The notes below the pieces were generated by a model that was not told the DNA's origin, ran no database searches, and saw only the letters and a program-made list of their open reading frames with translations. Both the position numbers and the translations under genes were made by a program. From an uncultured Lachnospiraceae bacterium (lineage in GTDB: Bacteria > Bacillota > Clostridia > Lachnospirales > Lachnospiraceae): a stretch of DNA of 38,913 nt. The stretch lies in contig CAMWLV010000017.1 of NCBI GenBank assembly GCA_947175175.1, positions 1 through 38,913 of the forward strand. Direction: 5' to 3'. Shown one piece after another: positions 9,801-18,059 of the stretch. The number at the start of each line of letters is the position of its first letter. Position 1 is the stretch's first letter.

Positions 9801-11854
9801 GCGCGCCGTAGCAGTTCCACACGGCAGCCCTGTCTCTCCCCCGGCGTCCCTGATAAAAATTCCTGTGTGTATCTTTTCAGGCTGTCCGCCTTTTTCCCAT
9901 CTTTCGTGCAGGCTTCACTCCCATCATACTGAGCATAATCACATCCTGCATTGTATACGCCATATGCGACCATATCGCTGATGTATGAGGTGCAGTCCTG
10001 CCAGTCAAGCAGCACCCGCCATCTTTTTCCATTATCATCATTAAAATCTATGGTGATCCCATCCTCACCGCGCTCCACCTCACATCTTCCATACTGGTTC
10101 ATAAAGATATTCCTGGACACAAGGCTTTCATCCGTAAATACCGTTTCCACAAACTGCACCTTGTCGCTGAAAGGGATACCCTGCTGTATAACTTCCCTTA
10201 ACGCAATATTGGGAAACGAAAGCCAGAATCCGCCGTTAAAGAACTGGTCCGCCGGCTCCTGCCAGAGTGCCACGGACACCTTATCCGGATCAAAGTCGGC
10301 GGGAGGAGTATAATATTCCCCGGATCTGACAAGTGCCTGCAGTTCACGCACAATGGTTCTCCAGTCCACATATCCGTCTTTTTTTATTCCGTTTTCATAC
10401 CATGTAAAATGCATCCCGCCGGTATGGTAAGTGTCATAGCCCAGCGCTGTCCCGTTCCACTCAATGGAGCGCCCTGCCTGCCCGTACAGCTTTTTCACTG
10501 CCGTGATGCGTTCTGCCGGATCCGGTAACTTATGAAAGAGTTCATAAATACGTCTTTTCCCGTATGCGAAACCGCTGTCACTCATGAGTGCATGTCTCAC
10601 ACACTCCCGCGGCACTGTGAGCACCGTCTCCGTTTTTTCTGGCATCTCCACGCTGCCGTCCGGCGCAATCAAAAAGGAAGCCTGTTTAAAGCTTCCCTTT
10701 TCTTCCTTTAATGGAATATTGTCTGGTAAATTTTCTTTTAGTGGAACTTCATCACGATCTGTGACATTACGGTCTCCTCTGCCTGCATTCTCGCCTGATT
10801 TCGCAGCTGCCACATCTCCATCGTGGACTGCGGATCCCTGGGCGGATTCTTCTTTAAATAATCCGTCTCCAGCAGCTCCATCATGCTGTATGCTTCCGCC
10901 TCCACCTCCTGCATTGTCACGCCCAGCATCCCGAGGCGCACCAGCGTTTTGTAACGGTCCTTGTGGTTCTCCCTCAGATATTCTGCCGCCCTCAGCGCGA
11001 ACCTCCCGAGCTCCGCCATTGATACCTCTTCCACTGGCAGCTCCAGGTCGGGGTAGAGCATCCCGTCCGCCCCCTCGTGGTATGTCAGCATTGTTTCTTC
11101 CATAAGCAGCACTCCTTTCCTCAGCCTGTTTTAGATCGTTTGCAATACCCCTCAGCACTTCACAGGATATGTCGCTTATGAGGGCTCCCATATGGCTTAT
11201 TTCCTTCTCCTCTGTAAATTCAGTGATGAGGGAGAGGTCCTGCACCCTGGGCGGGATGTCAAAGCCGCATCTTGTAAACACTGCATACATGACGCTGCAC
11301 TCCAGCAGTTCTGCGGCCAGTCTTTCCCTTTTTCCCATGGAATCCATAAACCTATTAATCCTGTCTGCAAACTCTGATTTCATTATGACTCTGATCTGGT
11401 CTTCTGTAAAGGCTTTTAGGAAATTTAGATCAGATTCTTTTTCAGCGGGATCTGCCACCGCTCCCATTTTTTCTTCCCATGCGCCTTTGTTTTTCAGGTA
11501 TTCCATATAAGCCGCGGCATGTTCACCATCAAGCTCCCATGTAAGTTTCTGTTCCCTTCCCGCCGTGTCGCTGATATCGAATACATAACGCATTTCTGGT
11601 TTCAGTGCCCTTGACGGGAAGATGGCAATTCCTTTGCTTCCGCGCTTTACGTATCTGCCGACCTTTTTCCATGTATCAAAATCAGCGGCGATCGTCGTAT
11701 CAGGACGCTGTATGTACATCAGCAGGATGTTGTCAAACTCATAACGGTACAGCTGTCCCGTGAGCCTGCACACCTCCTTCCACTGTGCCTGTCCGCTGGC
11801 AGCTTTCCTCACTGCATCGCTGTAAAGCCTGTTTATTTTATAATCAGCGCCCAT
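3890..11854 (-). CDS. Giant DNA methylase-helicase fusion (DarB-like architecture)
   Basis: A 2654-residue protein. The N-terminal ~85 residues look like the ArdC-type single-strand DNA-binding domain found in anti-restriction proteins. A low-complexity Gly/Ala/Arg linker spans about 250-372. An adenine methylase core follows: an AdoMet-binding motif ([14 protein letters not shown], ~1125) and a catalytic motif (NVPFGDYS, ~1188). An SF2/SNF2 helicase comes next: Walker A (GAGKT, ~1833), DEAH box (VDEAHMF, ~1993), motif III (ATGTPVSNT, ~2047) and motif VI ([10 protein letters not shown], ~2340). A helical, probably coiled-coil tail ends it. Phage P1 DarB joins the same two activities and protects incoming DNA from restriction, so a similar role on transfer is likely but inferred. 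The start is ATG 11854 with GGAGGT six bases upstream. The linker overlaps another gene in a second frame. Confidence 0.85.
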   Translation of the reverse strand: MGADYKINRLYSDAVRKAASGQAQWKEVCRLTGQLYRYEFDNILLMYIQRPDTTIAADFDTWKKVGRYVKRGSKGIAIFPSRALKPEMRYVFDISDTAGREQKLTWELDGEHAAAYMEYLKNKGAWEEKMGAVADPAEKESDLNFLKAFTEDQIRVIMKSEFADRINRFMDSMGKRERLAAELLECSVMYAVFTRCGFDIPPRVQDLSLITEFTEEKEISHMGALISDISCEVLRGIANDLKQAEERSAAYGRNNADIPRGGGRDALPRPGAASGRGINGGAREVRAEGGRISEGEPQGPLQNAGAPRDAGRDNAGGGGGSIQHDGAAGDGLFKEESAQGSAVHDGDVAAAKSGENAGRGDRNVTDRDEVPLKENLPDNIPLKEEKGSFKQASFLIAPDGSVEMPEKTETVLTVPRECVRHALMSDSGFAYGKRRIYELFHKLPDPAERITAVKKLYGQAGRSIEWNGTALGYDTYHTGGMHFTWYENGIKKDGYVDWRTIVRELQALVRSGEYYTPPADFDPDKVSVALWQEPADQFFNGGFWLSFPNIALREVIQQGIPFSDKVQFVETVFTDESLVSRNIFMNQYGRCEVERGEDGITIDFNDDNGKRWRVLLDWQDCTSYISDMVAYGVYNAGCDYAQYDGSEACTKDGKKADSLKRYTQEFLSGTPGERQGCRVELLRRALEAAGLGDTEAAWNETFDKAAIWNADGEWHGRRAYEYILKNCPGLRTRISEEEMEQFMHDFAASLNVNKERFLYRKNLAGAGKDLERTDENEERLWTGRLMRYFKEEPGYIAVQTLIYDIFTTNLDMKSKSDFLAAVYGRPHEGFVKLEKKDGTGDCITRDKTGITISYIKPDGTTGEHRADYGYCAALVMRMIEEDEYIGEGIYERFKETPQSFMAADWFMDIYHEYRKKMEQEPVLEALELPGMPDVPEIQPEPGQTEESKPVQAIEPDINPVNDLNAQRPELLSDQSIQSGENFRFDNSFFDSDQTDNRKASFPKDRKSSLLKDKKAGQKTRYHWNVEAIRLLKRIEHEQRPAAPGEQKILARYVGWGGIPQAFDDKNESWQKEYAELKDLLSDREYTDARESVNTAFYTDPVITGAIHAALERFGFHGGSILEPAMGVGHFFGSLPDSFAGSRLYGVEKDDISGRIAKLLYPKAEISIRGFEEKQYPDNFFDVAVGNVPFGDYSLYDKRYAKYRFRIHDYFMAKSLDKVRPGGIVAFITSKGTLDKANPTVRKYLAERAELIGAIRLPNTAFRDSAGTDVTSDIVFLQKREKKTVAEPDWVHLGHTEDGIPVNSYFAQHPEMMLGKMEYDSSMFGNDSKYTSCVNHDENFDLKTALDAAVANLSGRITDVIELVGEGEKPADTIDADPDVKNYTHTFVDGKLYYRENSIMYRKEVPAATEERIRLMDEIRNITRQLIFIQTNGCSGEDLKYHQGILNQKYDAYVEKYGPLTGQGSIRAFRDDADYPLLCSLETVDSDGKVEKADMFHKQTIRPNIIPDRVDTAAAALNVSIGEYGSVNIPFMLSIYEPDTASVSAEISEGEDLPSVHADELKRTVLVRELAGLIFLDPEEYDRNNPCKGWKTADEYLSGNVRKKLRTAQAYAREDAGLFAANVEALEKVQPKDLDASEIAVRIGTTWIEPQDYEAFIYELLKTPRRAQAFRSGYKDSGIQVHLNPYSMDWFIENKSLDKKSIAAKETYGTERIDAYSIFEETLNLRTVTVRDRVEDEDGRVTYVLNKAETMLAREKQEQMKEAFRDWIFRDAERRQKYVKYYNETFNNIRLRSYDGSNLSFPGMNPEIKLRDHQKNAVARILYGGNTLLAHCVGAGKTFTMMAACMEQKRLGLANKNAIIVPKALVGQTAGEFMRLYPSANILVATERDFEKNRRRQFISRIATGDYDCIIMSHSQFEKIPVSKERRERMLNDQIDELSLAIAETKAQNGQRWTVKQMESQKKKLESQLKALLDEGRKDDLINFEELGIDSIMVDEAHMFKNLAIFSKMYNVAGISSSGSQKASDMLFKCQYITETYGNRGIVFATGTPVSNTICEMYVMQLYLQKTALENMGIRHFDTWAANFGEVTTALELTVEGTGFRLKSRFNRFTNLPELMNTFKEAADVITADMISLPVPELRGGKPVIVNSEPGWFVKNVMEDFVVRAERIRNGNVDPSEDNFLKITHEARLLGTDARLLERDAPDDPDSKLNKVAQNVAAEYFAGNRDGKIGCQLVFSDIGTPKASWSADWEEKFAGGEREFDVYNYLKTELVKSGIPAEEIAFIHDASTDAQRDTLFKEMRTGKKKILIGSTDKCGTGVNVQTHLTAMHHVDCPWKPSCIEQRDGRGIRQGNENGEIAVYRYVTKGTFDAYSWALVENKQRFISQVMTSRAVSRTCEDIDEATLSYAEIKAVATGNPKIKEKMQLENDVQRLKVLKSSYDRQHYALEDNIMIHYPKQMAAAEERLACVRGDIAAAGAANAAEPDFAITVKNKRYTERTEAGNAVIEAMADCDEKETISAGQYKCFEFLLRKDVLGYRYMILRGKTDHSTDLSSSPVGNMVKLENIVAGMEQRARNLEDQIGQLRRDMEQSKQEYEKPFIQEKELAEKTARLNALNAELDLENSRVQDIAGTKEPENGRVAESGMQYGTRKNSRDGR
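10738..11103 (-). CDS. TnpV-like protein nested in the methylase-helicase gene
   Basis: A 121-residue frame on the same strand as, and wholly inside, the giant gene, but shifted by one base. ATG 11101-11103 follows AAGGAG with eight bases between, an ideal ribosome site inside the host gene. The protein reads like TnpV (PF14198, named from Tn1549): a short start ([18 protein letters not shown]), an acidic VEEVSM, then [19 protein letters not shown], then helices ending in ...EETVMSQIV. The host frame over the same bases encodes a Gly/Ala/Arg-rich linker, which is what an overprinted non-conserved frame looks like. The TnpV likeness is from memory and not searched. Its function is unknown even for family members. 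The alternative is a chance open frame, which the ribosome site and ordered protein sequence argue against. Confidence 0.65.
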   Translation of the reverse strand: MEETMLTYHEGADGMLYPDLELPVEEVSMAELGRFALRAAEYLRENHKDRYKTLVRLGMLGVTMQEVEAEAYSMMELLETDYLKKNPPRDPQSTMEMWQLRNQARMQAEETVMSQIVMKFH

Positions 11855-11856
11855 AT

Positions 11857-12420
11857 TTACACCTCCAGTATTGCTTCCCTGATATCTTTTCCATCAATCC
11901 CATCTCCAAGACAATCCCAGCCTTCATGTCTTTGCCTTGCAAACAGCTCAATCCGCGGCACGTCCCCGCACAGCTCCACGATCCTGTCCCTGATCTCGTC
12001 CGGCTTCCTGCTGTGCTCCATGATTCTCGCATCACATACCTGTGCCACTGCCTTTGATATTCTTTTTGGCCTGCCTTTTGTCCCAAGGAGACAGATCTCC
12101 GAGTTGGAACGCGTCCAGAAACCAAGTCCCATAAAGAACGTGTCTGCTTTTTTATTTCTCTTAACCCAGTTAAAAGCGCAGGTCTTGTAGGTAAATCCCC
12201 AGCTTTCCATGACAGAAAGTCCTTCCTTAAGGCACGGGAATGTCACCCACAAAAAAAGAACACAGTCATCATCGGCAATCGACTCCACCGGTAATGACCG
12301 TATTTCTTCAATGTCCATGGTATGGTAATGGTTCTCCGCGCTCCTGCCCTGCCCTTTTTTGGAATAAACCCTGTATGCCCATGGTGGATCTGCATAGATT
12401 GTTTTATACTTTTTTCCCAA
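11857..12420 (-). CDS. MT-A70 family adenine methyltransferase
   Basis: A 187-residue protein with the MT-A70 catalytic motif DPPW at residues 11-14 ([10 protein letters not shown]) and the expected length for phage and ICE members. The family transfers a methyl group from AdoMet to N6 of adenine; bacterial mobile-element members probably act on DNA. The start is TTG 12418-12420, with AGGAGG ten bases upstream; no ATG fits the conserved N-terminus. It begins 5 bp after the preceding gene and ends 2 bp before the giant methylase-helicase gene, so the three are one operon. With the methyltransferase at 15116-15892 and the methylase part of the giant protein, the element carries three methylation modules, consistent with hiding its DNA from host restriction. 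Confidence 0.85.
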   Translation of the reverse strand: MGKKYKTIYADPPWAYRVYSKKGQGRSAENHYHTMDIEEIRSLPVESIADDDCVLFLWVTFPCLKEGLSVMESWGFTYKTCAFNWVKRNKKADTFFMGLGFWTRSNSEICLLGTKGRPKRISKAVAQVCDARIMEHSRKPDEIRDRIVELCGDVPRIELFARQRHEGWDCLGDGIDGKDIREAILEV

Positions 12421-12425
12421 TCCTG

Positions 12426-12815
12426 TTATCCCTCCTGTGCCCGCATGATCTCTGCAAAAAGCCTGTGCTCCTCCCTGTCAAGCTCAATGCATATGTCTTT
12501 GTCAGCACCGTTTTTCTCTGTATGTTTCTGGGCTCTTCTTATCTTTTTTGCAAGCCGCAGGAGTATGTAATTTTCCCTCGAAAGCTCCATGGCGTGCTTA
12601 AAGGTCATTTCTGCAGTTTCAATCTTTACCTGCTTTTCCATGATAACGTCTGCTGTCATTTTTGTGACTGCCGGCAGGTCGCTGATCTTTACCAGTGCCT
12701 CTGCCGTTGTTTTTCCGCTGCGCTCCCACTCACTGTGAAGCAGCTTTATGAGATATTCCATGCTCTTTGTAATCTCATTGTTGGCCGTACTCTTTTTTCT
12801 GTTTTCTTTTCCCAT
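12426..12815 (-). CDS. Small helical protein of unknown function
   Basis: A 129-residue charged, mostly helical protein that I do not recognise. It has no cysteine pairs, membrane segment or enzyme motif. The central part (residues ~45-75) looks amphipathic and may form a coiled coil; basic runs lie at the N-terminus and around residues 85-100. ATG 12813-12815 is preceded by AGGAGG about ten bases away. It sits between the NlpC/P60 gene and the MT-A70 gene with gaps of 24 and 5 bp, so it belongs to that operon. Confidence 0.7.
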   Translation of the reverse strand: MGKENRKKSTANNEITKSMEYLIKLLHSEWERSGKTTAEALVKISDLPAVTKMTADVIMEKQVKIETAEMTFKHAMELSRENYILLRLAKKIRRAQKHTEKNGADKDICIELDREEHRLFAEIMRAQEG

Positions 12816-12839
12816 TCTTACAATGCCTCCTATCAGTTT

Positions 12840-15089
12840 TTATCTCGGTCTCCCGATCATAACAATACTGCTCCTGCTGTGCATGGGCCGGTAAACAACA
12901 CCAACCCGCTTGTTTGCCGCTTCCACGATCATGCCGTCCCCCACATAGATTGCAACATGCGTGATATCCATAAACCTTCCGTTGCTCTCATAGCTGAAAA
13001 AGATCAGGTCTCCCGGCTGCATGTCTTCATAATGCACCAGCCAGTCATTGTCATAACAGAGCTTTCCCTCATATGCCGCCGACGTTGAACCCTGATATGA
13101 GATACTGACACCTGCATGCCGCCATGCATAATAGGCAAGCGAGCTACAGTCAAAGTGTGCCCCGTCGTCCCTGAGCTCCTGGCTGTATGGATATCCGACC
13201 TTTGACAGCGCAAATTCCAGTACCCTTTTCCCATTGGCATCAGAAACAGAATCAACAATAGCATGATATCTGTCCGGATCGGGCTCCTGCCTGTTTCCGG
13301 GATTCTGATAGCCCGGTGAATCAAGGTATTCCGGCTTCATCAGCTCTGCGAGGAGCTCCTGTTCCTCTGTGTCAAAGCTGTACTCTGATATCATGTCGCT
13401 GTATGTTTTCAGGGTGATGTTGACATATTTCACCCTGTAATCCACGTCATTCCCGTATTCATCTGTTTCTGTCTCTGTTCCACTCGAAGTACTGTAGATG
13501 CACATATCCTTAAATATTTTTTTGAGGTTCTGCTTTGCCTTGTCTGTCATGTCCGTTGCCGTATCTCCGTTCCCATGTTTTATCATGTAAACCGCAAGGA
13601 TATCACAGAAATTGTCTGGCACGCCGCCACCGTCATAACCCACATATACCTTTTTTACCCTGTCATACCCGTTGGCCTTTCCCATCTCATCCTCTATGTC
13701 TTCATTAAATTCCGATACATAAGCAGAAAGCACCTCCTGCGTTGTTTCAGCGGAGGAGATGGAAGGAAACAGGATTGCGAATGGCGAATTATAAATGACC
13801 GCAAGCATGGATATGACAGGAACCGCCATAAACGCTACCATCATAAATACGCCTGCAAGGAACAGCGCCGTATACTTAGTAACATACTTTGCTGCGACAG
13901 AAAAACGCATCAGGATGATATCCTTAAGCGCCTTTACAATGCTGTCCTGGTTCTCTTCCTGTTTGAGCTTTGCCACATAAAGCTGTATCATGCGTTTTTT
14001 TGTGGAAACTTTCATATCATGCCTGTCAAGCTTTATTCCAGCAGCTTCTCCGGCTGCAATCCCCGTAAGCACGCCTCCCACGCCGGTTGTGGCTGTGCCC
14101 GCTGCTGTTCCTGCCACAGATGCCGTGGCCTTAACGGACTGCTTTACGGTTTCCTTCGTCACTTTTTTGGCGGTCTCCTCCGATGCCTTTTTTGCGGTCT
14201 TTTTTACAGTTTCCCCAGCTGCTTTCCGGACAGGCTTCCGCACTGCATTTTTGGTATTTTTCTTTACAGCCCTTTTTGATTCTGACACAACAACTTTTTC
14301 CATAACCGCATTTTCGGTATTTGTGACAGGACTTTCCACAGTATTTTTAATAACATTATTCTCTGCCACTGCCGGCCTGGTCATCTCATGGGAAAAACTA
14401 TCAGTTTCTTTTTTATGGACCTGCATTGCGGAAGGGCTATGGATATGATGGGAACTGCCTGCTTTCTTTAATTTAAAAGACTGCTGGAAGTCGTTTACAG
14501 TTTTTTGTGGGATTTCCCTCAACTGCTGATATTCTGCTGTTTTCCTGTACACTGGAATATCTGTAGTATGTACTGGTAAGCTTGTCGTATCTTTTTTAGA
14601 AGCTATCCTGTTGTCAGGACTGGACTTTTTAATGCGCCGTTTTGCCTGATGCACCGACCGCGCTGTACTTCTGACTGGTTTTGTGAGCATATCCGCAGTC
14701 ATACAGGCATTGTAAAGCTCACTTCCTACCTCTGTCTGGTCAAGAGCCATTTTTGCACTGACCGCTCCCGCCACTCTGATGCCGGAATGTCCAGCCCTGT
14801 TTTTTCTTATAGGTTTTCGTGTTCCATCAGGATAACTGCTTTTGCCCCGAATACTGCCTGCTCGGTCAGATATCACAACCCTGTTCTTTTTTGCAGATAA
14901 TAAAGTGTCCGTGCGCATCCTGCTATGGACAGCCTGCGCCTTCTCCCTTCCAGCAAGATTAGGAGAGCGTGTGACAGTCAGGACATTCCTCCCCTTTATC
15001 TTTCTCTCCTGTTTTCCTTTTGCATGGATCTGGGTTTTCTGTTTTGTATGGATTACCATCGGTTTTTCCGTTTTTTTGTGGATCTGCAA
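12840..15089 (-). CDS. CD1108-type NlpC/P60 cell wall hydrolase of the transfer system
   Basis: About 749 residues. The first ~370 are Lys/Arg/Thr-rich and low-complexity, ending in a helical run of repeated KKTAKKASEETAKK-like units. A membrane segment follows near residues 400-430 (ALFLAGVFMMVAFMAVPVIS). The extracellular part ends in an NlpC/P60 domain with catalytic Cys in FDCSSL (~648) and His in DITHVAIYVG (~711). Such proteins cut peptidoglycan peptides and act as the VirB1-like wall-opening factor of Gram-positive conjugation; the layout fits the CD1108 family. I prefer TTG 15087-15089, eight bases after AAGGAG; a GTG at 15098 overlaps that ribosome site. It follows the DNA methyltransferase gene closely. 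The large basic cytoplasmic region is unusual for a hydrolase and might contact DNA or the coupling complex. Confidence 0.85.
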   Translation of the reverse strand: MQIHKKTEKPMVIHTKQKTQIHAKGKQERKIKGRNVLTVTRSPNLAGREKAQAVHSRMRTDTLLSAKKNRVVISDRAGSIRGKSSYPDGTRKPIRKNRAGHSGIRVAGAVSAKMALDQTEVGSELYNACMTADMLTKPVRSTARSVHQAKRRIKKSSPDNRIASKKDTTSLPVHTTDIPVYRKTAEYQQLREIPQKTVNDFQQSFKLKKAGSSHHIHSPSAMQVHKKETDSFSHEMTRPAVAENNVIKNTVESPVTNTENAVMEKVVVSESKRAVKKNTKNAVRKPVRKAAGETVKKTAKKASEETAKKVTKETVKQSVKATASVAGTAAGTATTGVGGVLTGIAAGEAAGIKLDRHDMKVSTKKRMIQLYVAKLKQEENQDSIVKALKDIILMRFSVAAKYVTKYTALFLAGVFMMVAFMAVPVISMLAVIYNSPFAILFPSISSAETTQEVLSAYVSEFNEDIEDEMGKANGYDRVKKVYVGYDGGGVPDNFCDILAVYMIKHGNGDTATDMTDKAKQNLKKIFKDMCIYSTSSGTETETDEYGNDVDYRVKYVNITLKTYSDMISEYSFDTEEQELLAELMKPEYLDSPGYQNPGNRQEPDPDRYHAIVDSVSDANGKRVLEFALSKVGYPYSQELRDDGAHFDCSSLAYYAWRHAGVSISYQGSTSAAYEGKLCYDNDWLVHYEDMQPGDLIFFSYESNGRFMDITHVAIYVGDGMIVEAANKRVGVVYRPMHSRSSIVMIGRPR

Positions 15090-15115
15090 TATTTTCACTC
15101 CTTCCTGCTGCTTTT

Positions 15116-15892
15116 TTATTCATGCAGCAATGCTGTTATCCTGTCCTGTGCTGCTGCAAACCATTTTTGTTCTATCTCAACACCGATAAATCTCCGTCCT
15201 GTCCTTATGCATGCTTCCCCTGCCGGGCAGCTTCCCATGAATGGATCAAGGCATAATTCATTTTCAAGCGTTGAACACCTTATCAGGTGTTCTATCATGG
15301 ACACAGGCTTTTCCGTCGGATGGCGTTTTTCCTTTCCCCTTGGCAGCCTGGCCTCCATCACTGTCGATCCCAGAAAGTGTGACTTCCGGCATTTCCCTTT
15401 CCGGTACATCAGTATAAACTCCGCCCTTTTCGGATAATATGTCGAGGGGACTGTCATTTTCTTGTCCATCACCAGCAGCTCACAAAACCTGAATCCACTG
15501 TCAATGCAGGACTTATGGATGGAAAATATATTTCTGTCATTTGACATCACATAAAAGTACCTTTCGTTTTTCATCACCCTGTAAACTTCCGGAATCCATG
15601 TGCCAAAACCGATATTTTTTGTGCAGAACCCGCAGTTCCTGAACACTTCATTCCCTGGGTAGACCAGCTTACCGCTCTTCATCCCGCCGCTTGTCAGTTC
15701 AAACGGCGGATCTGTAAATACCATGTCCACACTTTCACTTTCGACCTCCCTTACAGCATTTAAAAAATCACCCTGGCAGAGTTTTATCCTTCCCGCTCCA
15801 TAAACGGCTGTTGGAACCTTGTCTGCCATATGCTGTTCCATGTCTGTTTTTTCTATCTCCTGAAAAATGCTGTTACGCCTCCTTCCTGTCAT
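15116..15892 (-). CDS. Site-specific DNA methyltransferase (N6-adenine/N4-cytosine type)
   Basis: A 258-residue methyltransferase, counted from ATG 15890-15892. Catalytic motif IV is DPPF at residues 61-64, and the AdoMet-binding motif I is DPFMGS at 216-221. The catalytic motif precedes the AdoMet motif, the beta-class order of the N6_N4_Mtase family (PF01555). Residue 222 is Cys where Gly is usual. No partner restriction gene is visible, so it is an orphan enzyme. The start is uncertain: ATG 15892 lacks a ribosome site and overlaps the upstream gene by 20 bp; AGGAGG at 15878-15883 is well spaced for an in-frame ATT at 15868; ATG 15841 is another option. Overlap with the PP-loop gene implies translational coupling and perhaps a shared job in modifying element DNA. 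Confidence 0.85.
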   Translation of the reverse strand: MTGRRRNSIFQEIEKTDMEQHMADKVPTAVYGAGRIKLCQGDFLNAVREVESESVDMVFTDPPFELTSGGMKSGKLVYPGNEVFRNCGFCTKNIGFGTWIPEVYRVMKNERYFYVMSNDRNIFSIHKSCIDSGFRFCELLVMDKKMTVPSTYYPKRAEFILMYRKGKCRKSHFLGSTVMEARLPRGKEKRHPTEKPVSMIEHLIRCSTLENELCLDPFMGSCPAGEACIRTGRRFIGVEIEQKWFAAAQDRITALLHE

Positions 15893-16703
15893 CACAGCTT
15901 TCTTTGAGCCTTTCCCGCAGCGCTGCCATGAACTCCTTTCCGCGTATGGTTTTTCCCATGTGTAGGCGCTCCTCCTCAAACAAAAAGCGTGCCTCCAGCC
16001 CGCGCACTGTATAATCTGCCCTGAACGTGCGGAAATTCCTGTCGTCCCATTCCTTTAACTGCTCCCACAGGTCAGGAAAATGGATCCTCAGTTTTCTTAA
16101 ATCCTCCAATGGCTGCAGCGGGCAGCACCAGCACGAGACACGGTCAAACAGCTTATACAGCCCGCCCCAGTCATAGCCCCTGCTGTAACAGTATTCGAGA
16201 CAGTCCGCTTCCGTCATTCCCCACTCCACTAACGGGTGGATATGTCCTGGATTCTGGTTCGTCTTACGTTCCAGCCGCTTTTGTTCATCTGCTGCAATTC
16301 CCACGTAATAACGTATCTCATAGTATGGCTTAAATGCTTTCAGGAACCGTTCCCTCGGCGTATCCTTCAATGACTTTGTGCACCACCTCATTTTAGGCCC
16401 CGGCCACCCATGCCCTGTCTGGTCTGCCCCATATTTTATTTTTATTGCGGAACTGTCCTTTCTGTTTATGGGCTTGTCAAACATCAGGTATTCAAAATCC
16501 ATGTCGGGTTTTACCCTTGTGATGGTAAGCCCTGTCTCACGCTCAACCTTGTCAATATGCTCATACATCTGTGGAAATTCAAGCCCGGTGTCGCAGAACA
16601 GGATACAGTCAATCGGTATCCCTTCTTCAATCATTTTTAGCAGCATAGCCGTCGAATCCTTTCCCCCAGAGAATGAGACTACATTAAATATGGTCTTTTC
16701 CAT
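15873..16703 (-). CDS. PAPS-reductase-like PP-loop protein
   Basis: A 276-residue member of the adenine nucleotide alpha-hydrolase superfamily. The PP-loop SGGKDS is at residues 12-17 and LFCDTGLEFP follows at 35-44, as in PAPS reductases and DndC. Cys108 (RWCT) and the cluster CWCCP at 191-195 could bind an iron-sulfur centre or handle sulfur. DndC uses such chemistry for DNA phosphorothioation, but no other dnd gene is in the window, so sulfate reduction is unlikely and the substrate is unknown. ATG 16703 was chosen because AGGAGGT lies seven bases upstream. A strong terminator just upstream separates it from the preceding gene. Its coupling to a DNA methyltransferase gene suggests DNA or nucleotide modification, which is inference. 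Confidence 0.8.
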   Translation of the reverse strand: MEKTIFNVVSFSGGKDSTAMLLKMIEEGIPIDCILFCDTGLEFPQMYEHIDKVERETGLTITRVKPDMDFEYLMFDKPINRKDSSAIKIKYGADQTGHGWPGPKMRWCTKSLKDTPRERFLKAFKPYYEIRYYVGIAADEQKRLERKTNQNPGHIHPLVEWGMTEADCLEYCYSRGYDWGGLYKLFDRVSCWCCPLQPLEDLRKLRIHFPDLWEQLKEWDDRNFRTFRADYTVRGLEARFLFEEERLHMGKTIRGKEFMAALRERLKESCDDRKEA

Positions 16704-16735
16704 TGGGACCACCTCCTGTTAAAATTTAACTGCAT

Positions 16736-16768
16736 AAAAAAAGCACCTAAAACCACTGGCTTAGATGC
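16736..16768 (-). terminator. Rho-independent terminator
   Basis: On the minus strand GCATCTAA pairs with TTAGGTGC (one G-T pair), followed directly by seven T. It lies after the gene ending at 16788 and only 33 bp before the PP-loop gene, so it may act partly as an attenuator if no promoter lies between. Confidence 0.75.
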
Positions 16769-16787
16769 ATAACTGATGTCTATTCTG

Positions 16788-17093
16788 TTATTTTTCTTTT
16801 AATAATTCTTTTTCCAGACGCTTTCGCAGTTTCTGTTTCCTTCTCCTGTAATAGCTGTATATTTCCCCGTCAGGAATCCATATCTGTGCTTCCTCTATTT
16901 TTCCAAATACATGGGACAAAATCTTTTCATCCCCCTGCTGGTCTGGAAGCCTGCCGGATTCCATGTAACAGCTTCTGTATCCCTCGTAAAACCATTCTGC
17001 AATCTTTGTTTTCTGTCTCTCTTTCAGTGCGGAAAATTTTTTATCCGTCTGAAGGAGCCTTCCATCTATCCTGATATGGTTCTTTCCCGACAT
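16788..17093 (-). CDS. Small basic protein of unknown function
   Basis: A 101-residue, strongly basic protein I do not recognise. The middle (KTKIAEWFYEGYRSCYMES) is probably an amphipathic helix. The C-terminus (about residues 82-101) is nearly all Lys, Arg, Glu and Leu, a likely extended helix. ATG 17091-17093 begins one base after the PBECR4-like gene's stop, with GGAGG 11 bases upstream inside that gene, so the two are coupled. A terminator follows. Given the coupling, an antidote or accessory factor for the nuclease-like protein is conceivable, but nothing in the sequence shows it. Confidence 0.7.
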   Translation of the reverse strand: MSGKNHIRIDGRLLQTDKKFSALKERQKTKIAEWFYEGYRSCYMESGRLPDQQGDEKILSHVFGKIEEAQIWIPDGEIYSYYRRRKQKLRKRLEKELLKEK

Positions 17094-17094
17094 T

Positions 17095-17763
17095 TTAAGA
17101 CATTCCTCCCCTGTCCAGTCTTTTTTCTACCGTTTCTGAAAAAAGACATTTTCTTAGGTCAATGCTTTTATCTGCTTTTTCAAGAACGGAATATTTTTCT
17201 GCCATATAGCTTTTAGAAAATACGGCATATATCTTCTGTACCGGGGAAGCTGTAACATCCCGGATATCCTTTTTCAACAGCGTGTTTGGCACATTCAGCC
17301 CGGTATTTTTGTCGTTCACAAAACCGATACAGCCGCACACGCCGCCTGCCACTTTCTCCGTATACAGTTTTGGTCCCCGGTCCGTAAAATCCCCTATCAT
17401 TGCCGCATTATGCTTGATCTGCATCATATTTTCCAGTATGCCAAGCTTCTGTACCGTGGAACCGTCCCCCGCAAAGCTGAAATCATTTTCCGTCAGACGC
17501 TTTGCAAGACATTTTTCATAAAAATGGATGGCAGACTTAATTTCCCTGCTGTTTACCCGTACACCTGTCAGATGCTGGAAATTGTGACGATGAAATGTAA
17601 CCTCATAGCTTTTTATGGAAATCAGCCTGGTTTCCCCTGCCTGAAGATGTTTTCTGACCTCGGAAGCGGTTCCATAAAGGAAAAGGAGCTTCTGGTCCTC
17701 AAGTTCCCGCTGGTACTCTGCGGCTGCTTTCGTGATGATCTGGATTGCCCTTCTTTTGTCCAT
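17095..17763 (-). CDS. PBECR4-like nuclease-domain protein
   Basis: A 222-residue protein that fits the PBECR4 profile (phage barnase-EndoU-colicin E5/D-RelE-like nuclease 4, PF18813) as I remember it. Matches include an N-terminal helix (AIQIITKAAAEYQRELED), FQHLTGV, a FYEKCLAKRLTENDFSF segment, DGSTVQKLGILENMM, and a late VPNTLLKKDIRDV. The BECR fold is shared by many RNA-cutting toxins, but activity here is not proven. ATG 17763 is seven bases after AAAGGA; another ATG two codons earlier is too close to it. It lies about 300 bp downstream of virB4, with a tandem palindromic repeat between, and is coupled to a small basic gene. Roles could be a translocated nuclease, an anti-phage factor or a regulatory RNase. 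Confidence 0.65.
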   Translation of the reverse strand: MDKRRAIQIITKAAAEYQRELEDQKLLFLYGTASEVRKHLQAGETRLISIKSYEVTFHRHNFQHLTGVRVNSREIKSAIHFYEKCLAKRLTENDFSFAGDGSTVQKLGILENMMQIKHNAAMIGDFTDRGPKLYTEKVAGGVCGCIGFVNDKNTGLNVPNTLLKKDIRDVTASPVQKIYAVFSKSYMAEKYSVLEKADKSIDLRKCLFSETVEKRLDRGGMS

Positions 17764-17843
17764 AACCATATCCTTTGTATATGTTGATATTTAGAAAAGG
17801 GAATGTCCATGCCGCGGCACATACATTCCCTCTCCATGGTTGA

Positions 17844-17936
17844 TTTTTCCGCTGTCTGCCAGCCTCCGGCACCTGCGTCCGGAAAATAACAGGTTTTTCC
17901 GCTGCCTGCCAGCCTCCGGCACCTGCGTCCGGAAAA
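17844..17936. repeat. Two 43-bp direct repeats with inverted ends, 50-bp period
   Basis: Copies at 17844-17886 and 17894-17936 differ at one base (T17855, C17905) and are exactly 50 bp apart. Each has 7-bp inverted ends (TTTTCCG and CGGAAAA) and an inner TGCC/GGCA hairpin. They lie in the 296-bp gap between virB4 and the PBECR4-like gene, which holds no gene. An imperfect hairpin also lies at about 17984-18022. Possible roles are an intergenic palindromic repeat, an mRNA end or a protein site. The T-runs are on the wrong side for classic termination. Confidence 0.75.
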
Positions 17937-18059
17937 GGTATCAGATTTTAGGTGTCAACCCACCACTGATTCACAGCTTCTTTAATTACATTCTACACCA
18001 GGTCCGTGCGGAATGCAATTACATTTTCAGCATATGCAGATATGGCTGGTCCTATTCGT

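Noticed and set aside
12240-14448. Long plus-strand frames opposite the NlpC/P60 and MT-A70 genes
   Set aside because: They are antisense shadows of well-supported minus-strand genes and lack ribosome sites.
15096-15098. GTG start for the NlpC/P60 gene
   Set aside because: It overlaps the AAGGAG ribosome site; TTG 15087-15089 has proper eight-base spacing.
17844-17936. Tandem repeats as duplicate rho-independent terminators
   Set aside because: The A/T runs are part of the stem ends rather than a T-tail after a GC stem on either strand.
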